Assembly: GCF_024972735.1 (NCBI RefSeq)
Contig: NZ_CP087723.1
Coordinates: 2,948,261-3,012,260, forward strand
Direction: 5' to 3'
DNA from: Halalkaliarchaeum sp. AArc-CO
GTDB taxonomy: Archaea; Halobacteriota; Halobacteria; Halobacteriales; Haloferacaceae
Length of the DNA stretch: 64,000 nucleotides
Made by a program: the position numbers and the translations under genes. A model generated the notes under the pieces. The model was not told the origin of the DNA, ran no database searches, and saw nothing but the letters and a program-made list of their open reading frames with translations. Below are positions 25,282-34,792 of this stretch, piece after piece. How positions within the stretch are numbered: position 1 is the first letter of the stretch; each line of letters begins with the position of its first letter.

Positions 25282-25869
25282 ATGAGCGAGCGACGCGGTG
25301 CCGTCTCCCGGGAGACAGCCGAGACCGACGTGGAGGTGACGCTCGTCGTCGACGGCGACGGCGAAAGCGAGATCGACACCGGCGTGAGCTTCTTCGATCA
25401 CATGCTCGCGTCGTTTTCGAAACACGGGCTGTTCGACCTGACGGTCCGGTGTGACGGCGACCTCGAGATCGACGACCACCACACCGTCGAGGACGTCGCC
25501 ATCGCGCTCGGCGAGGCGTTCGAGGAGGCGCTGGGCGACAAGCGCGGCATCGTCCGGTACGCCGACCGGCGGGTCCCGCTGGACGAGGCCGTCTCGAGCG
25601 TCGTCGTCGACGTCTCGGGTCGCCCGCGGTGGTACTTCGAGGGCGAGTTCTCACAGGAACAGGTCGGCGGGTTCACGAGCGACATGGCCCGCCACTTCGG
25701 CGAGTCGCTGGCGATGAACGCCGGCCTCACTCTCCACGCCGGCGTCGACGGCGAGAACGCCCACCACGAGATCGAGGCGCTATTCAAGTGCCTCGCCCGG
25801 GCGCTCGACGACGCCACCCGGATCGACGAGCGGCGGAGCGACACGCCGAGCACGAAAGGAGAGCTGTAA
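25282..25869 (+). CDS. hisB: imidazoleglycerol-phosphate dehydratase (HisB)
   Basis: A 195-residue enzyme of histidine synthesis. The two metal-binding His repeats are [17 protein letters not shown] with [17 protein letters not shown], and the matching [18 protein letters not shown] near the C-terminus. Length is typical for the monofunctional enzyme. CCTTTAAG about 25-30 nt upstream is a likely TATA box. The stop directly abuts a truncated antitoxin frame. Confidence 0.95.
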   Translation: MSERRGAVSRETAETDVEVTLVVDGDGESEIDTGVSFFDHMLASFSKHGLFDLTVRCDGDLEIDDHHTVEDVAIALGEAFEEALGDKRGIVRYADRRVPLDEAVSSVVVDVSGRPRWYFEGEFSQEQVGGFTSDMARHFGESLAMNAGLTLHAGVDGENAHHEIEALFKCLARALDDATRIDERRSDTPSTKGEL

Positions 25870-25870
25870 A

Positions 25871-26045
25871 AGAGGACACCCACGACACACTCGCCGCGCT
25901 CAAAGGTGAAGACGAGACGTTCGACGACGTACTCTCGCGTTTGATCCAGGACCGTTGCGAACGGGTGCAAGCGGGCGCCGGACTCTGGGAAGGGACCGAT
26001 GCCGCCGAGAAAGCCCGGGAGAAGCGATGGGAGATGAAGCGGTAG
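25871..26045 (+). pseudogene. VapB-like antitoxin, N-terminally truncated
   Basis: An open frame just after hisB encodes [20 protein letters not shown], then DVLSRLIQDRC and an Arg/Lys-rich tail ending KRWEMKR. This is the body of a haloarchaeal VapB-type antitoxin. No ATG or GTG precedes it; the expected first 5-7 residues are replaced by the end of hisB. It is followed by the start of a matching toxin, also broken. Confidence 0.62.
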
Positions 26046-26192
26046 GTCTGTTCCACGTGGCCGTATCCGACAGCAGTGTACTCACCGACTATTTAGCTGG
26101 CGAACGGAAGGCCGTTGACTACGTCGAGTCGCACGCAAACGAGAGAGCCCTCGTCCCGAAGTTAGCGATGTTCGAGGTGTATCAGGGACGTG
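26027..26192 (+). pseudogene. VapC PIN toxin, C-terminally truncated
   Basis: The frame reads VAVSDSSVLTDYLAGERKAV, then VPKLAMFEVYQGRA, the first third of a PIN ribonuclease with its first Asp and a Glu. After about 26190 the resemblance stops and the frame runs into the 3' end of the SDR gene. A deletion removed the rest. It overlaps the antitoxin fragment, as in intact vapBC pairs. Confidence 0.62.
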
Positions 26193-26193
26193 C

Positions 26194-27144
26194 TCACCGT
26201 CGATTTTCTCTGAGTCCGAACTCGACGCCAGTCAGTTCCGCCGAAACCTCCCACAGCCGCCGCGCAGCCTCGCGGTCGTACGATCGCTCGGAGGAACGTT
26301 GTCGCTCTGGCGGCCCGCGCATAGTGAAGAATCCACCGGGGCCGTAGTACTCGCCACCCTGGACATCGGAGGCGGTCGCGGCGTACAGCGTCGGCAACGC
26401 GCCGTCTGCCGCCGGCTGGGCGAAGACCGCGTTCGCGGCGCGCATCATCACTTTTCGAACCGCAGAGTCAGTCATTTCGGGACCGCGCGATTGCAGGCTG
26501 GTGTCGGCGTATCCCGGGTGAACCCCGACACTTGTGATGTCGACCTCGGCGTCCTCGACCCGCCGGTCGAGCTCGTAGGCGAAAAGCAGGTTCGCGAGCT
26601 TCGACTGTGCGTACGCGTCCCACTTGCCGTACGACTCCTCCCCGTGGAGGTCCTCGAAGTCGATCTCCCCACGTTCGTGCATCCCGCTGGAGACGGTAAC
26701 CACCCGTGCGTCGTCATCGAGCGAGTCGACCAGCGTCCCCGTGAGCGCGAAGTGTCCCAGGTGGTTGACGCCGAACTGTCGCTCGAACCCGTCCTCGGTT
26801 TCCCGTCTCGGAATTCCCATGATCCCGGCGTTGTTCACCAGGACGTCGATCGGGTAGTCGTCGAGCTCCAGCCGTTTCGGAAACGACGTCACCGACTCGA
26901 GATCGGCGAGATCGAGTCGCCGGACTACGACGTCGCCTGCGTTCGTCTCCCCTGTGTTCCTGATCGACGCCCGAACCGCTTTGGCTGCGGCCTCGCCCCG
27001 GTCCAGGCTCCGGCAGGCCATCACAACCCGGGCACCCTTCCGGACGAGAACCTTCGCCGCCTCGAACCCGATCCCGCTGTTCGCGCCCGTGATCACGATC
27101 CGACGACCGGTCTGCGGTGGGACGTCGTCGACAGTCCAGACCAT
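26194..27144 (-). CDS. short-chain dehydrogenase/reductase
   Basis: A 316-residue NAD(P)-dependent oxidoreductase of the retinol-dehydrogenase-like SDR group. The cofactor loop is VITGANSGIGFEAAKVL, NNAG appears in VLVNNAGIMG, and the catalytic Tyr-x3-Lys is in DAYAQSKLANLL. It starts on the base next to the stop of the upstream cupin gene, so the two are probably co-transcribed. Substrate is unknown. Confidence 0.92.
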   Translation of the reverse strand: MVWTVDDVPPQTGRRIVITGANSGIGFEAAKVLVRKGARVVMACRSLDRGEAAAKAVRASIRNTGETNAGDVVVRRLDLADLESVTSFPKRLELDDYPIDVLVNNAGIMGIPRRETEDGFERQFGVNHLGHFALTGTLVDSLDDDARVVTVSSGMHERGEIDFEDLHGEESYGKWDAYAQSKLANLLFAYELDRRVEDAEVDITSVGVHPGYADTSLQSRGPEMTDSAVRKVMMRAANAVFAQPAADGALPTLYAATASDVQGGEYYGPGGFFTMRGPPERQRSSERSYDREAARRLWEVSAELTGVEFGLRENRR

Positions 27145-27543
27145 TTATTCGAGGAGTTCGATCGCGTCGTCCCCGTTCGGCACCGCACACAGGAACGCAC
27201 CCTCCACCTCGCCGTCGTTGCGGTACCAGTGGACGGTGCCCGCGGGGATCAACAGCGCGTCGCCCGCCGAGACGACGTACTCCTCGGCGTCGTCACCCTC
27301 CCCGATGCCGACAGTGTACTCCCCCGCGAGGACGTACTGTTCGTGCTCGACCTCGTTGGTGTGTTTCGGAACCTCGGCGCCCGGCGCGAGGGTGAACCGC
27401 CGGATCGCGAAGTTCGGCGCCCCGTCGGACTCGTCGATCAGAACGCCTTTTTCGAGACCGTCGGCGGCGGCGACCGCCTCGTACGTGACGTCTGCTGTGC
27501 GCTTGACGACCGGATCGACGTTTCGAGAGGATGTATCGTTCAC
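27145..27543 (-). CDS. cupin domain protein
   Basis: A 132-residue cupin. The first motif is FTLAPGAEVPKHTNEVEHEQYVLAG and the second is ALLIPAGTVHWYRNDG. It shares an operon with the SDR gene (adjacent stop and start). A small-molecule isomerase or sensor role is usual for such proteins, but the ligand is unknown. Confidence 0.86.
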   Translation of the reverse strand: MNDTSSRNVDPVVKRTADVTYEAVAAADGLEKGVLIDESDGAPNFAIRRFTLAPGAEVPKHTNEVEHEQYVLAGEYTVGIGEGDDAEEYVVSAGDALLIPAGTVHWYRNDGEVEGAFLCAVPNGDDAIELLE

Positions 27544-27620
27544 ATTCGATCACTGGATCCCGACGAACAAAAACCCGGGCGCCAGCACGCTTTTAAGGCC
27601 CATCGGACCGAAGGCAAACT

Positions 27621-28811
27621 ATGCGCGGTATTCACATCGGGAGCGCGTTCGGTATCCCCGTCAGACTCAACTGGACGTTTCTCATCATTCTCCCGATCTT
27701 CGCGTACATCATCGGCGCGGACATCGGACTGATTGCCGAGGCGTTAAACGAACTGTTCGCCGCCGACATCGACATCGGACAGCTCGAAAACGGAATGACC
27801 CAGTGGGTGCTCGGACTGGTTGCCGCGATCGGATTGTTCGTCGGCGTGCTGCTCCACGAGTTCGGCCACTCGCTGGTCGCGATGCGGTACGGCTACGAGA
27901 TCGACTCGATCACGCTGTGGCTGCTGGGCGGACTCGCGAGCTTCACCGAGTTCCCCGAAAACTGGAAACACGAGTTCTGGATCGCGATCGCCGGGCCGGT
28001 GGTCAGCGTCGCCGTCGGCGTCGTCGCGTACGTCGGCTTCCTGTTGACGCCGTCGGGGCTGGACGGCGTGGCGTTCGTGCTGGGCTATCTGGCGCTGCTC
28101 AACGTCGTGCTCGCGGTTTTCAACATGCTCCCCGGCTTCCCGATGGACGGCGGTCGGGTACTCCGGGCGCTTCTGGCACGCAACCGCCCGCACGCGAAGG
28201 CGACCCAGATGGCCGCCGAAGTGGGGAAGATCTTCGCGTTCGTGCTCGGGCTGCTCGGGTTGTTCGCGTTCAACGTGATTTTGATCCTGCTCGCGTTCTT
28301 CATCTACATCGCCGCCTCCGGAGAGGCCCAGCAGACCGTACTCAAAGCCACCTTCGAAGGCGTCTGCGTCCGCGACGTGATGACCCCCAGAAACGAACTC
28401 AAGACCGTGACGGAAATCGAAACCGTCGCGGAGCTGTTCGAACGCATGTTTCGGGAGCGCCACACCGGCTATCCGGTCGTCCGTGGCGGGGAACTGGTCG
28501 GGGTGGTGACCCTCGACGATGCGAGCGATATCAAAGAGATCGAGCGCGACGCGTACCGGATCGAGGACATCATGTCGTCCGACGTGGCGACGATCCAGCC
28601 CGACGACGACGCGTTGACTGCCCTGCGAACCATGCAAGAGAACGGTGTCGGTAGACTGCCAGTCGTTGACGAGGACGGGACTCTCGTCGGTCTCATCTCC
28701 CGGACCGACCTGATGACCGCCTTCGAGGTCATCCAGTCGGGTGGATCGGTCAGCGCCTTCGACGACGAGGCCATTCCGGGGCCGTTCGACGCCGGAAGCC
28801 CGTCGAAGTGA
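27621..28811 (+). CDS. site-2 type intramembrane metalloprotease with CBS pair
   Basis: A 396-residue M50 protease. The zinc motif HEFGH is at 79-83 and the third ligand is in NMLPGFPMDGGRVL. Six or so hydrophobic helices span the first 240 residues. Two CBS domains follow (VRDVMTPRNELKTVTEIET, IEDIMSSDVATIQPDDDA), which probably sense adenine nucleotides. TTTTAAGG about 28 nt upstream is a likely TATA box. It may activate a membrane-tethered regulator. Confidence 0.93.
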   Translation: MRGIHIGSAFGIPVRLNWTFLIILPIFAYIIGADIGLIAEALNELFAADIDIGQLENGMTQWVLGLVAAIGLFVGVLLHEFGHSLVAMRYGYEIDSITLWLLGGLASFTEFPENWKHEFWIAIAGPVVSVAVGVVAYVGFLLTPSGLDGVAFVLGYLALLNVVLAVFNMLPGFPMDGGRVLRALLARNRPHAKATQMAAEVGKIFAFVLGLLGLFAFNVILILLAFFIYIAASGEAQQTVLKATFEGVCVRDVMTPRNELKTVTEIETVAELFERMFRERHTGYPVVRGGELVGVVTLDDASDIKEIERDAYRIEDIMSSDVATIQPDDDALTALRTMQENGVGRLPVVDEDGTLVGLISRTDLMTAFEVIQSGGSVSAFDDEAIPGPFDAGSPSK

Positions 28812-28829
28812 ACGGAGAGCAGGGCAGCG

Positions 28830-30482
28830 CTACGTTTCTATTTCCTCGTCGCCGGCGCCAGGCGCGTGTCGCTTCACGCGTTCGACCGCCTCGATACAGC
28901 CGGATCGGGAGGCGTACCCCTCGCCCGAATCGGCGATGATGTTGCCGTTCCGGTGTCGCAGCCGCCAGCGCCACTCCCCGCCTTTGTCCTCGTACACCTC
29001 GAACGCGGCGCGTTCGACGTCGAGGACGTCCGCCTCGCGGGCGTACTCGCGAACGCGATCGACGGCCTCGATGCAGCCAGACCTGGCGGAGTAGCCCTCC
29101 CCAGAGTCTGCGATGACGTTCCCGTTCCGGTGGACGAGCCGCCAGCGCCACTCGCCGCCCTTGTCCTCGTACACCTCGAAGACGGCGTCGGTGTTGGTTT
29201 CTTCCTCGGGTTCGGTCCCCGGGTCGACGATCGGCGCCTCGGTAACGTTCTTCCGGACGCTTTCGAGTCCCTTCCGGGCGTCACTGCGGCGGGTGTATCC
29301 CTGGCCGGAGTCGCCGAGGATGTTCCCGTTCTCGTGGAGGAGCCGCCAGCGATACTGGCCGGCCCGGTCGCGGTACACCTCGAACGCCGCCGGGTCGATG
29401 TCGAGATAATCCGCCGCCGAAACGTGATCGCGGACGTTCCGCATCGCCCGCCGTGTGTTGGACTTCGAGGCGTACCCCTCGCCCGAGTCGGCGACGATGT
29501 TGCCGTTTTCGTGTCTGAGCCGCCAGCGCCACCGGCCGCCCTCGTCCTCGAACACCTCGAACGTGGCAGCGCTCTCGAGGTCCTCGTCGACGCTGGGTAC
29601 CGCGAGGTCGGGTTCGTCGGCGTCTTCGGGAACCGGCTCGCCGTCCTCGGTCGTCGTCTCGACGGCCTCGGATTCGAGCCGCAGGACGCCCGCACCGAGC
29701 GCGTTCCGCATCACGCTGTGCATTCCCTGCTGGCACTTCTGGCGGGAGCTGTACCCCTGTCCGGCCGCCGCGATCACGTTTCCGTTGCGGTGTCGGAGCC
29801 GCCAGCGGTGTTTCCCGCCCCGGTCCTCGAACAGTTCGAACCGTGCACTCGAACTGTGCAGCGCCGCGAGCTCGGCCTCGCGCTCGGAGAGTTCCTCCTC
29901 GAGTTCCGAGAGTTCCTCCTGCCGGGCGGCGAGATCACCCTCGAGTTCGTCGACTCGAGACTGTGACTCCTCGACACGCGCAGAGGAGGTCTCGAGTTCC
30001 GCACGCTGTCGTTCGGTCGTCTCGGTGAGCTGTGCGTGTTCGTCGTACACCGGATCGGTCCACAGCGGGACGACGGTGCCGGCGAGCCCGATGACGATCA
30101 GTCCGACCGTGTACACGCCGATGATGTCGATCCGGCCGGTCGCCCGGGGCCACCCGCCGGGGAACACCGACAGGAACCAGACCACCGCGCCCACCGAGAG
30201 CAACCCACCGACGACAGCGAGCCACATCGCGGTCCGTCGCAGTGGGAACCGGATCACCGCGCCGATCATGATCAGCGGCGGCGCGAGTGCCGCCAGCGCG
30301 TAGCCGATCCCACGTGAGACCGTCTGGGCGTCCGTGACGGCGAAGACGATCACGCCGAGCAGGCCAGCGAGGACGCCGATCACGAACAGCCAGTAGCCGA
30401 AGATTTCGTCGTCCGTTCTGGCCGTCCCGATCCGGTTCGTGTACAACGATTGGAGCATTCCGGATGGTTGTTGGTCCGACAT
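28830..30482 (-). CDS. membrane protein with coiled coil and five DUF1508 repeats
   Basis: A 550-residue protein. Residues 28-140 hold about four membrane helices; 150-210 is a charged coiled coil (ELSELEEELSEREAELAAL). Then come five copies of the DUF1508/YegP module, each with the pattern FEV(Y/F)ED.GG..RWRL.H.NGN, then SG.GY. The repeats are spaced by acidic linkers. Isolated bacterial YegP proteins carry one or two such modules. The start at 30482 (MSDQQPSG) is chosen over a longer frame. Function is unknown; a cytosolic scaffold on the membrane is inferred. Confidence 0.85.
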   Translation of the reverse strand: MSDQQPSGMLQSLYTNRIGTARTDDEIFGYWLFVIGVLAGLLGVIVFAVTDAQTVSRGIGYALAALAPPLIMIGAVIRFPLRRTAMWLAVVGGLLSVGAVVWFLSVFPGGWPRATGRIDIIGVYTVGLIVIGLAGTVVPLWTDPVYDEHAQLTETTERQRAELETSSARVEESQSRVDELEGDLAARQEELSELEEELSEREAELAALHSSSARFELFEDRGGKHRWRLRHRNGNVIAAAGQGYSSRQKCQQGMHSVMRNALGAGVLRLESEAVETTTEDGEPVPEDADEPDLAVPSVDEDLESAATFEVFEDEGGRWRWRLRHENGNIVADSGEGYASKSNTRRAMRNVRDHVSAADYLDIDPAAFEVYRDRAGQYRWRLLHENGNILGDSGQGYTRRSDARKGLESVRKNVTEAPIVDPGTEPEEETNTDAVFEVYEDKGGEWRWRLVHRNGNVIADSGEGYSARSGCIEAVDRVREYAREADVLDVERAAFEVYEDKGGEWRWRLRHRNGNIIADSGEGYASRSGCIEAVERVKRHAPGAGDEEIET

Positions 30483-30630
30483 ATGTGTGAGATGAACTGC
30501 CAACTATATACCAGTATGCACCCGGCTGAAACTAGTTCGTCGCCCGGGTTGGTCGTTCGACCGCTGCCTCTTCCCGGGTTCAATCTCGCCTTCCGGCGTT
30601 TCCACTCCTCCCTGCGGTCGTCGTGGAAAA

Positions 30631-30703
30631 GTCCGGGTGCGAGAATCGAACCCGCGTCTCAGCCTCCACAAGGCTGAAGGATAACCACTACCCCAACCCG
30701 GAC
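30631..30703 (-). tRNA. tRNA-His (GTG anticodon)
   Basis: Read on the minus strand, this folds as a cloverleaf. The acceptor stem has the extra 5' G pairing with C73, which is diagnostic of tRNA-His. The anticodon stem CAGCC/GGCTG encloses TTGTGGA with anticodon GTG, and the T-arm is GCGGG TTCGATT CTCGC. CCA is not encoded. No intron is seen. Confidence 0.95.
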
Positions 30704-30759
30704 ACGCGTTTCAACGTACGCCGTCTGGATGGCATATACGTTACGAAACGGAAAAGGGA

Positions 30760-32235
30760 CTATGCTTCGACGAGCAGTTGATCCGCGGTCAACACCCGCG
30801 TCCCGATCGGCTTTTTGACGTACTCGCCGGCAGACCGGGCCACGAGCTGGTCGACGCCACGCTGGGCCGCCACGTCGAGGAGACGCTGGGTCGCCTCCCC
30901 GTCGAGGACCACCGCGTGTGGCGCCGCCTCCCGACGCTCGACGACGTCGAACGCCTCCTCGGCGTCGATTTCCTCGAGGAGTTCGAACTCCGCATCGAGC
31001 AGTCGGGCGAGTCCCGTCGATTCCGTGATGACCTCCTCGACGTGACTCCGGAGGGTTCGAGGCTCCTCTGTGGACGCGTCCGCGTCGGGCTCGCCGGGTG
31101 CATCTTCGGTGGGGTCGGGCTCCCCGCGGTCTCTCGGTTCCTCGTCACCACCGGGACCGTCACCTGTGTCGACACCGTCGGCGTCGGATTGCGCTACCTC
31201 CGGTTCCGCCAGCTCGGACCCCTCGCTCGGTTCGACGTCGACAGTGGATTCGACGTCGCGATCGTTGGTTTCGCCCGTCTCCGCCTGCTGGTCGTCCGTC
31301 GCAGTCTCCTCCGATTCGTCTTCGGTATCTCCGTCGTCGATCCGATCAGGGGTCGCCGGGTCAGTCGGAACCCGCGACCCCGACAGAGGGTCCGTACCGT
31401 CACCCTGTAGCGAGAGCCGGGCGTTCGGTTCGTCGGCGATCTGGGCGTACGGCACCTTCGCCCGGAGCGCGTCCATGACCTCCGTCCGGTCGAGCTCCTC
31501 GACGGAGCGGCCCGCCGGCGCGAACGTCACGTAATCGACGTTGCCGACCTGGGCGAGCTCCTGGAGGATGAGCTCGCCGCCGCGGTCGCCGTCCAGAAAC
31601 GCCGTCACCGTCCGTTCTTCGGTGAGGTCGGCGATCGCGTCCGGAACGTTTGTCCCCTCGACCGCGACGGCGTTTTTGATGCCACACTGGAGCAGCCGCC
31701 CGACGTCGGCCCGCCCCTCGACGACGATGACGGCGTCGGAGTCGTAGACGCGAGGACCGGCAGGGAGCCCATCGTACTCGTCGATGTCGTCGATCCGAGC
31801 GGACTCGCGGACCTCGGTGAGGATCTCCTCGCTGGAGATGATCGACTCGTCGAACCCCTCCGCGAGCAGCTCCTTGGCCCGGTCGACGACCGCCCGGCGC
31901 TTTGCCGCGCGGACGTCCTCGATGTCCGCCACTTCGATGTGAGCGTGGCACGGTCCCACACGGGTGATCGTCTCGAGCGAGGCCGCCAGGATCGCCGTCT
32001 CCGCCTTGTTCAGGCTGGAGGCGATCGTCACCTCGCCGAACGACTGTCCGTTCTCCGATTCGATCTGTACGTCGATGCGACCGACCTTCGAGGCCTGCTG
32101 GAGCTCCCGGAGGTCCAGCTCCTCGCCGAGTAGCCCCTCGGTCTGTCCGAAAACCGCGCCGACCACGTCCGAGCGTTCGACGACGCCGTCGGCGGCGATG
32201 GTCGCGTGAATGAGATATTTTGCTGTGTCGTTCAT
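30760..32235 (-). CDS. dnaG: archaeal DnaG primase-like protein
   Basis: A 491-residue protein. It starts MNDTAKYLIHATIAADGVVE, the archaeal DnaG opening. The Toprim domain shows VVEGRADV at 171-178 and FLDGDRGG at 213-220. A very acidic low-complexity linker of about 120 residues separates this from a conserved C-terminal helical region. Archaeal DnaG is mainly linked to the RNA exosome, with primase activity in some species. The long upstream open frame lacks similarity and is trimmed. Confidence 0.93.
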   Translation of the reverse strand: MNDTAKYLIHATIAADGVVERSDVVGAVFGQTEGLLGEELDLRELQQASKVGRIDVQIESENGQSFGEVTIASSLNKAETAILAASLETITRVGPCHAHIEVADIEDVRAAKRRAVVDRAKELLAEGFDESIISSEEILTEVRESARIDDIDEYDGLPAGPRVYDSDAVIVVEGRADVGRLLQCGIKNAVAVEGTNVPDAIADLTEERTVTAFLDGDRGGELILQELAQVGNVDYVTFAPAGRSVEELDRTEVMDALRAKVPYAQIADEPNARLSLQGDGTDPLSGSRVPTDPATPDRIDDGDTEDESEETATDDQQAETGETNDRDVESTVDVEPSEGSELAEPEVAQSDADGVDTGDGPGGDEEPRDRGEPDPTEDAPGEPDADASTEEPRTLRSHVEEVITESTGLARLLDAEFELLEEIDAEEAFDVVERREAAPHAVVLDGEATQRLLDVAAQRGVDQLVARSAGEYVKKPIGTRVLTADQLLVEA

Positions 32236-32499
32236 GGATGTGTCCCCCTCGACGCGCGAGGCGGTGTGAATGTGGGTGAGATGATGGTTGTGTGGCTGTC
32301 GCGGCGTGAATTCCCACGACACACCCGACCAGATCGGCCGGGCCACACGATTGCAGTGTCACCGGAGCTATCATACGAACGGTCGCCGCATATACCTGTC
32401 GTCGCGGTCTCAGCGCTGATATTTCGCCGGTCGAACCGGGCGACGGCTGAAGGGAAACGGACAACTACCTGGGCGGCCACGGGTTCTAACAACTGACCG

Positions 32500-32730
32500 A
32501 TGCCCCGAACCGAAACCGTCCTGTGGGCCCTCGCGTTCCTGCTGCTCGTCGTCTTTTCGGTGCCGTGGTTCCTGTGGGGCAACGCGACCGTCGTCGCGGG
32601 ACTGCCGATCTGGCTGTGGTGGCACATCGGCTGGATGATGCTTGCGGCGATCGTCTTTTACGCGTTCACCAGGCGTGCGTGGGATCGCGAGATGGGAATC
32701 GATCCGGACTCGAACGGTGAGACGCCGTGA
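32500..32730 (+). CDS. DUF3311 small membrane protein
   Basis: A 76-residue protein with two hydrophobic helices (LWALAFLLLVVFSVPWFLW and WHIGWMMLAAIVFYAF) and the WDREMG tail of DUF3311. It overlaps the symporter gene by 4 bp (GTGA). DUF3311 genes are typically found just upstream of sodium:solute symporters, as here, so an accessory subunit role is likely. Confidence 0.88.
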   Translation: MPRTETVLWALAFLLLVVFSVPWFLWGNATVVAGLPIWLWWHIGWMMLAAIVFYAFTRRAWDREMGIDPDSNGETP

Positions 32731-34226
32731 TCGGCGGGGGACTGCAGTTCGCGATCGTCGTCGGCTACCTGTTCGTAGCGCTCGGGATCGGCCTGCTCGC
32801 CTACTGGGTCTCGGAGGCGACCGCCGAGGACTACTTCCTCGCCTCGCGGTCGCTTGGAACGCTGGTGTTGCTTTTTACCACGTTCGCGACGCTGCTTTCG
32901 GCGTTTACCTTCTTCGGCGGCCCGAACCTCGCGTACGCGGCCGGGCCGGAGTGGATCCTCGTGATGGGCGTGATGGACGGCGTCATCTTCGCGATCCTGT
33001 GGTATCTCGTCGGCTACAAACAGTGGCTCGTCGGGCAACGCCACGACTACGTCACGCTGGGGGAGATGCTCGGGGACCGGTTCGGCTCCCGGCGCCTGCG
33101 AGCGACCGTCGCCGGCGTCAGCCTCTTCTGGCTGTTCCCGTACGTGATGCTCCAGCAGATGGGGGCCGGCGAGGCGCTTGTGGGGCTCACTGACGGCGCA
33201 GTACCGTACTGGGGTGGGGCGGCGCTGATCACCGCGTTTATGATCCTGTACGTGATCCTGGCGGGACTCCGCGGCGTCGCCTGGACCGACACGCTCCAGG
33301 GGCTGTTCATGCTGTCGATGGTGTGGATCGCCGTGCTGTGGGTGCTGTCTGCGGCCGGCGGCCTGGGGGCGGCGACCGACGCCGTCGCCGCCTCCCATCC
33401 GGAGTTCCTCGCGCTGGGCGGGGGGGTGTACACTCCACAGTTTATCATCTCGACGGCAGTGACGATCGCGTTCGGCGTCACCATGTTTCCCCAGATCAAC
33501 CAGCGGTTCTTCGTCGCCGAGAGCGACCGCGTCCTCAAGCGGTCGTTCACGCTGTGGCCGGTGCTCGTGCTCCTGTTGTTCGTTCCGGCGTTCATGCTGG
33601 GCACGTGGGCGGCCGGACTGGGCGTTGCGGTCCCCGAGGGGGCGAACGTGGTCCCGGTCGTCCTCAACGAGTTCACCCCGGAGTGGTTCGCGGCACTCGT
33701 GATCGCGGGCGCGATCGCGGCGATGATGTCCTCTTCCGACTCGATGCTGCTGTCCGGGTCGTCGTACTTCACGCGGGACGTGTACCGGCCGCTGGTGGAC
33801 CACGAGGTGAGCGAGCGACGGGAGGCGTGGCTCGGCCGGATCGGCGTTGCCGTCTTCGCGACCGCGGCGTTCTTCGCTAGCCTCACGCGGCCGGGAACCC
33901 TCATCGAAGTTGGCGACACCGCTTTCTCCGGGTTCGCGCTCCTGACGCTCCCGGTGCTCGCGGCGCTGTATTGGGACCGGACGACCGGTGCCGGAATGAT
34001 CGCGGGGATCCTCGTGCCGCAGACCGTCTACGTCACGCACGTCCTCGTCCCGGCCCGGACGGTCACACTACTCGGGAGCGAGATACCGCTGTTCGCCCGG
34101 ACGTACGGTGGCTGGGACGTCGCGCTCGGGTTGATGGTGCTGGGGCTGGCGATCACGGTTGCGGTGTCGCTTTCGACGGCACCGAATCCGGCGGCTGAGC
34201 CGTCCCGTTTCGACGTTCGTGGTTGA
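32727..34226 (+). CDS. sodium:solute symporter family protein
   Basis: A 499-residue secondary transporter with about 13 membrane helices. The SSS-family hallmark segments are FFGGPNLAYAAGPEWILVMG, GLRGVAWTDTLQGLFMLSM and SSSDSMLLSGSSYFTRDVY. The GTG start overlaps the DUF3311 stop. The substrate could be pantothenate, a carboxylate or another small organic solute; the sequence does not decide. It is convergent with rnpB. Confidence 0.92.
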   Translation: MIGGGLQFAIVVGYLFVALGIGLLAYWVSEATAEDYFLASRSLGTLVLLFTTFATLLSAFTFFGGPNLAYAAGPEWILVMGVMDGVIFAILWYLVGYKQWLVGQRHDYVTLGEMLGDRFGSRRLRATVAGVSLFWLFPYVMLQQMGAGEALVGLTDGAVPYWGGAALITAFMILYVILAGLRGVAWTDTLQGLFMLSMVWIAVLWVLSAAGGLGAATDAVAASHPEFLALGGGVYTPQFIISTAVTIAFGVTMFPQINQRFFVAESDRVLKRSFTLWPVLVLLLFVPAFMLGTWAAGLGVAVPEGANVVPVVLNEFTPEWFAALVIAGAIAAMMSSSDSMLLSGSSYFTRDVYRPLVDHEVSERREAWLGRIGVAVFATAAFFASLTRPGTLIEVGDTAFSGFALLTLPVLAALYWDRTTGAGMIAGILVPQTVYVTHVLVPARTVTLLGSEIPLFARTYGGWDVALGLMVLGLAITVAVSLSTAPNPAAEPSRFDVRG

Positions 34227-34236
34227 AATGAAAAGC

Positions 34237-34669
34237 GGCTGAGGGGAGTAAGCCCCCTTCTGTTCGTCCCGACATTCGGCTGAGCGCCCGCGCCGTGGCC
34301 GGACTACCTGTCCGGCGGCGAGGCCGCCGGGTGGTGCGGGCTTGCACCGGCGAGGATTCGCCGTTCCATCCGTTCCCGATCGTCGGCTCGCGGGTAACCC
34401 CGCTCGCATCGGAGCACGTGAGGCCCCGCAGCCCTCGGTGGGTTAACTCCCTTCCCTCGCGGGTCGGTTCGCCCGTCCACGGCGGACCGCGGACGCCGTC
34501 GACCGCGTTCGCGGTCGACGCACCTCATCGGTCGGATCGGGGGGTGTCGTTTCTGTTCCAGAGCCAGCCGTCTCCGACTCCGGGCTTGCGCCCGGTCGCC
34601 CGTCCGGCCGGTGGGGGGACTTTCCTCATGGCCGGCGTCGCCGGCCACGGGGGTCGGGCTCCCTCTGCC
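34237..34669 (-). ncRNA. rnpB: RNase P RNA (archaeal type A)
   Basis: On the minus strand the universally conserved pieces are in order. GAGGAAAGTCC (CR I) lies near the 5' end, and ACAGAAGGGGGCTTAC (CR V) lies near the 3' end. The terminal segments around 34659-34669 and 34237-34248 can pair as stem P1. The region is GC-rich, full of stable hairpins and free of credible genes. The exact ends are estimated from P1. It processes the 5' ends of tRNA precursors. Confidence 0.92.
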
Positions 34670-34792
34670 AGGGGAACGTACGTCCCACATGCGATTAAGA
34701 GTTCGGTTACCAACCGTCTAACCGACAGTAGGGACCCTCTATCTCAACCGTCTATAATGAAGGGAAAGTTGAAGTCGTGTCCGATCATGTGA

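Noticed and set aside
32658..34040. A 460-codon minus-strand open frame over the symporter gene
   Set aside because: It is rich in Arg, Asp, His and Glu without structure. The plus strand encodes a normal symporter with clear membrane helices.
34295..34792. Open frames between the symporter and AMMECR1 genes
   Set aside because: The region carries RNase P RNA landmarks in the right order on the minus strand, which explains its conservation-like structure without a protein.
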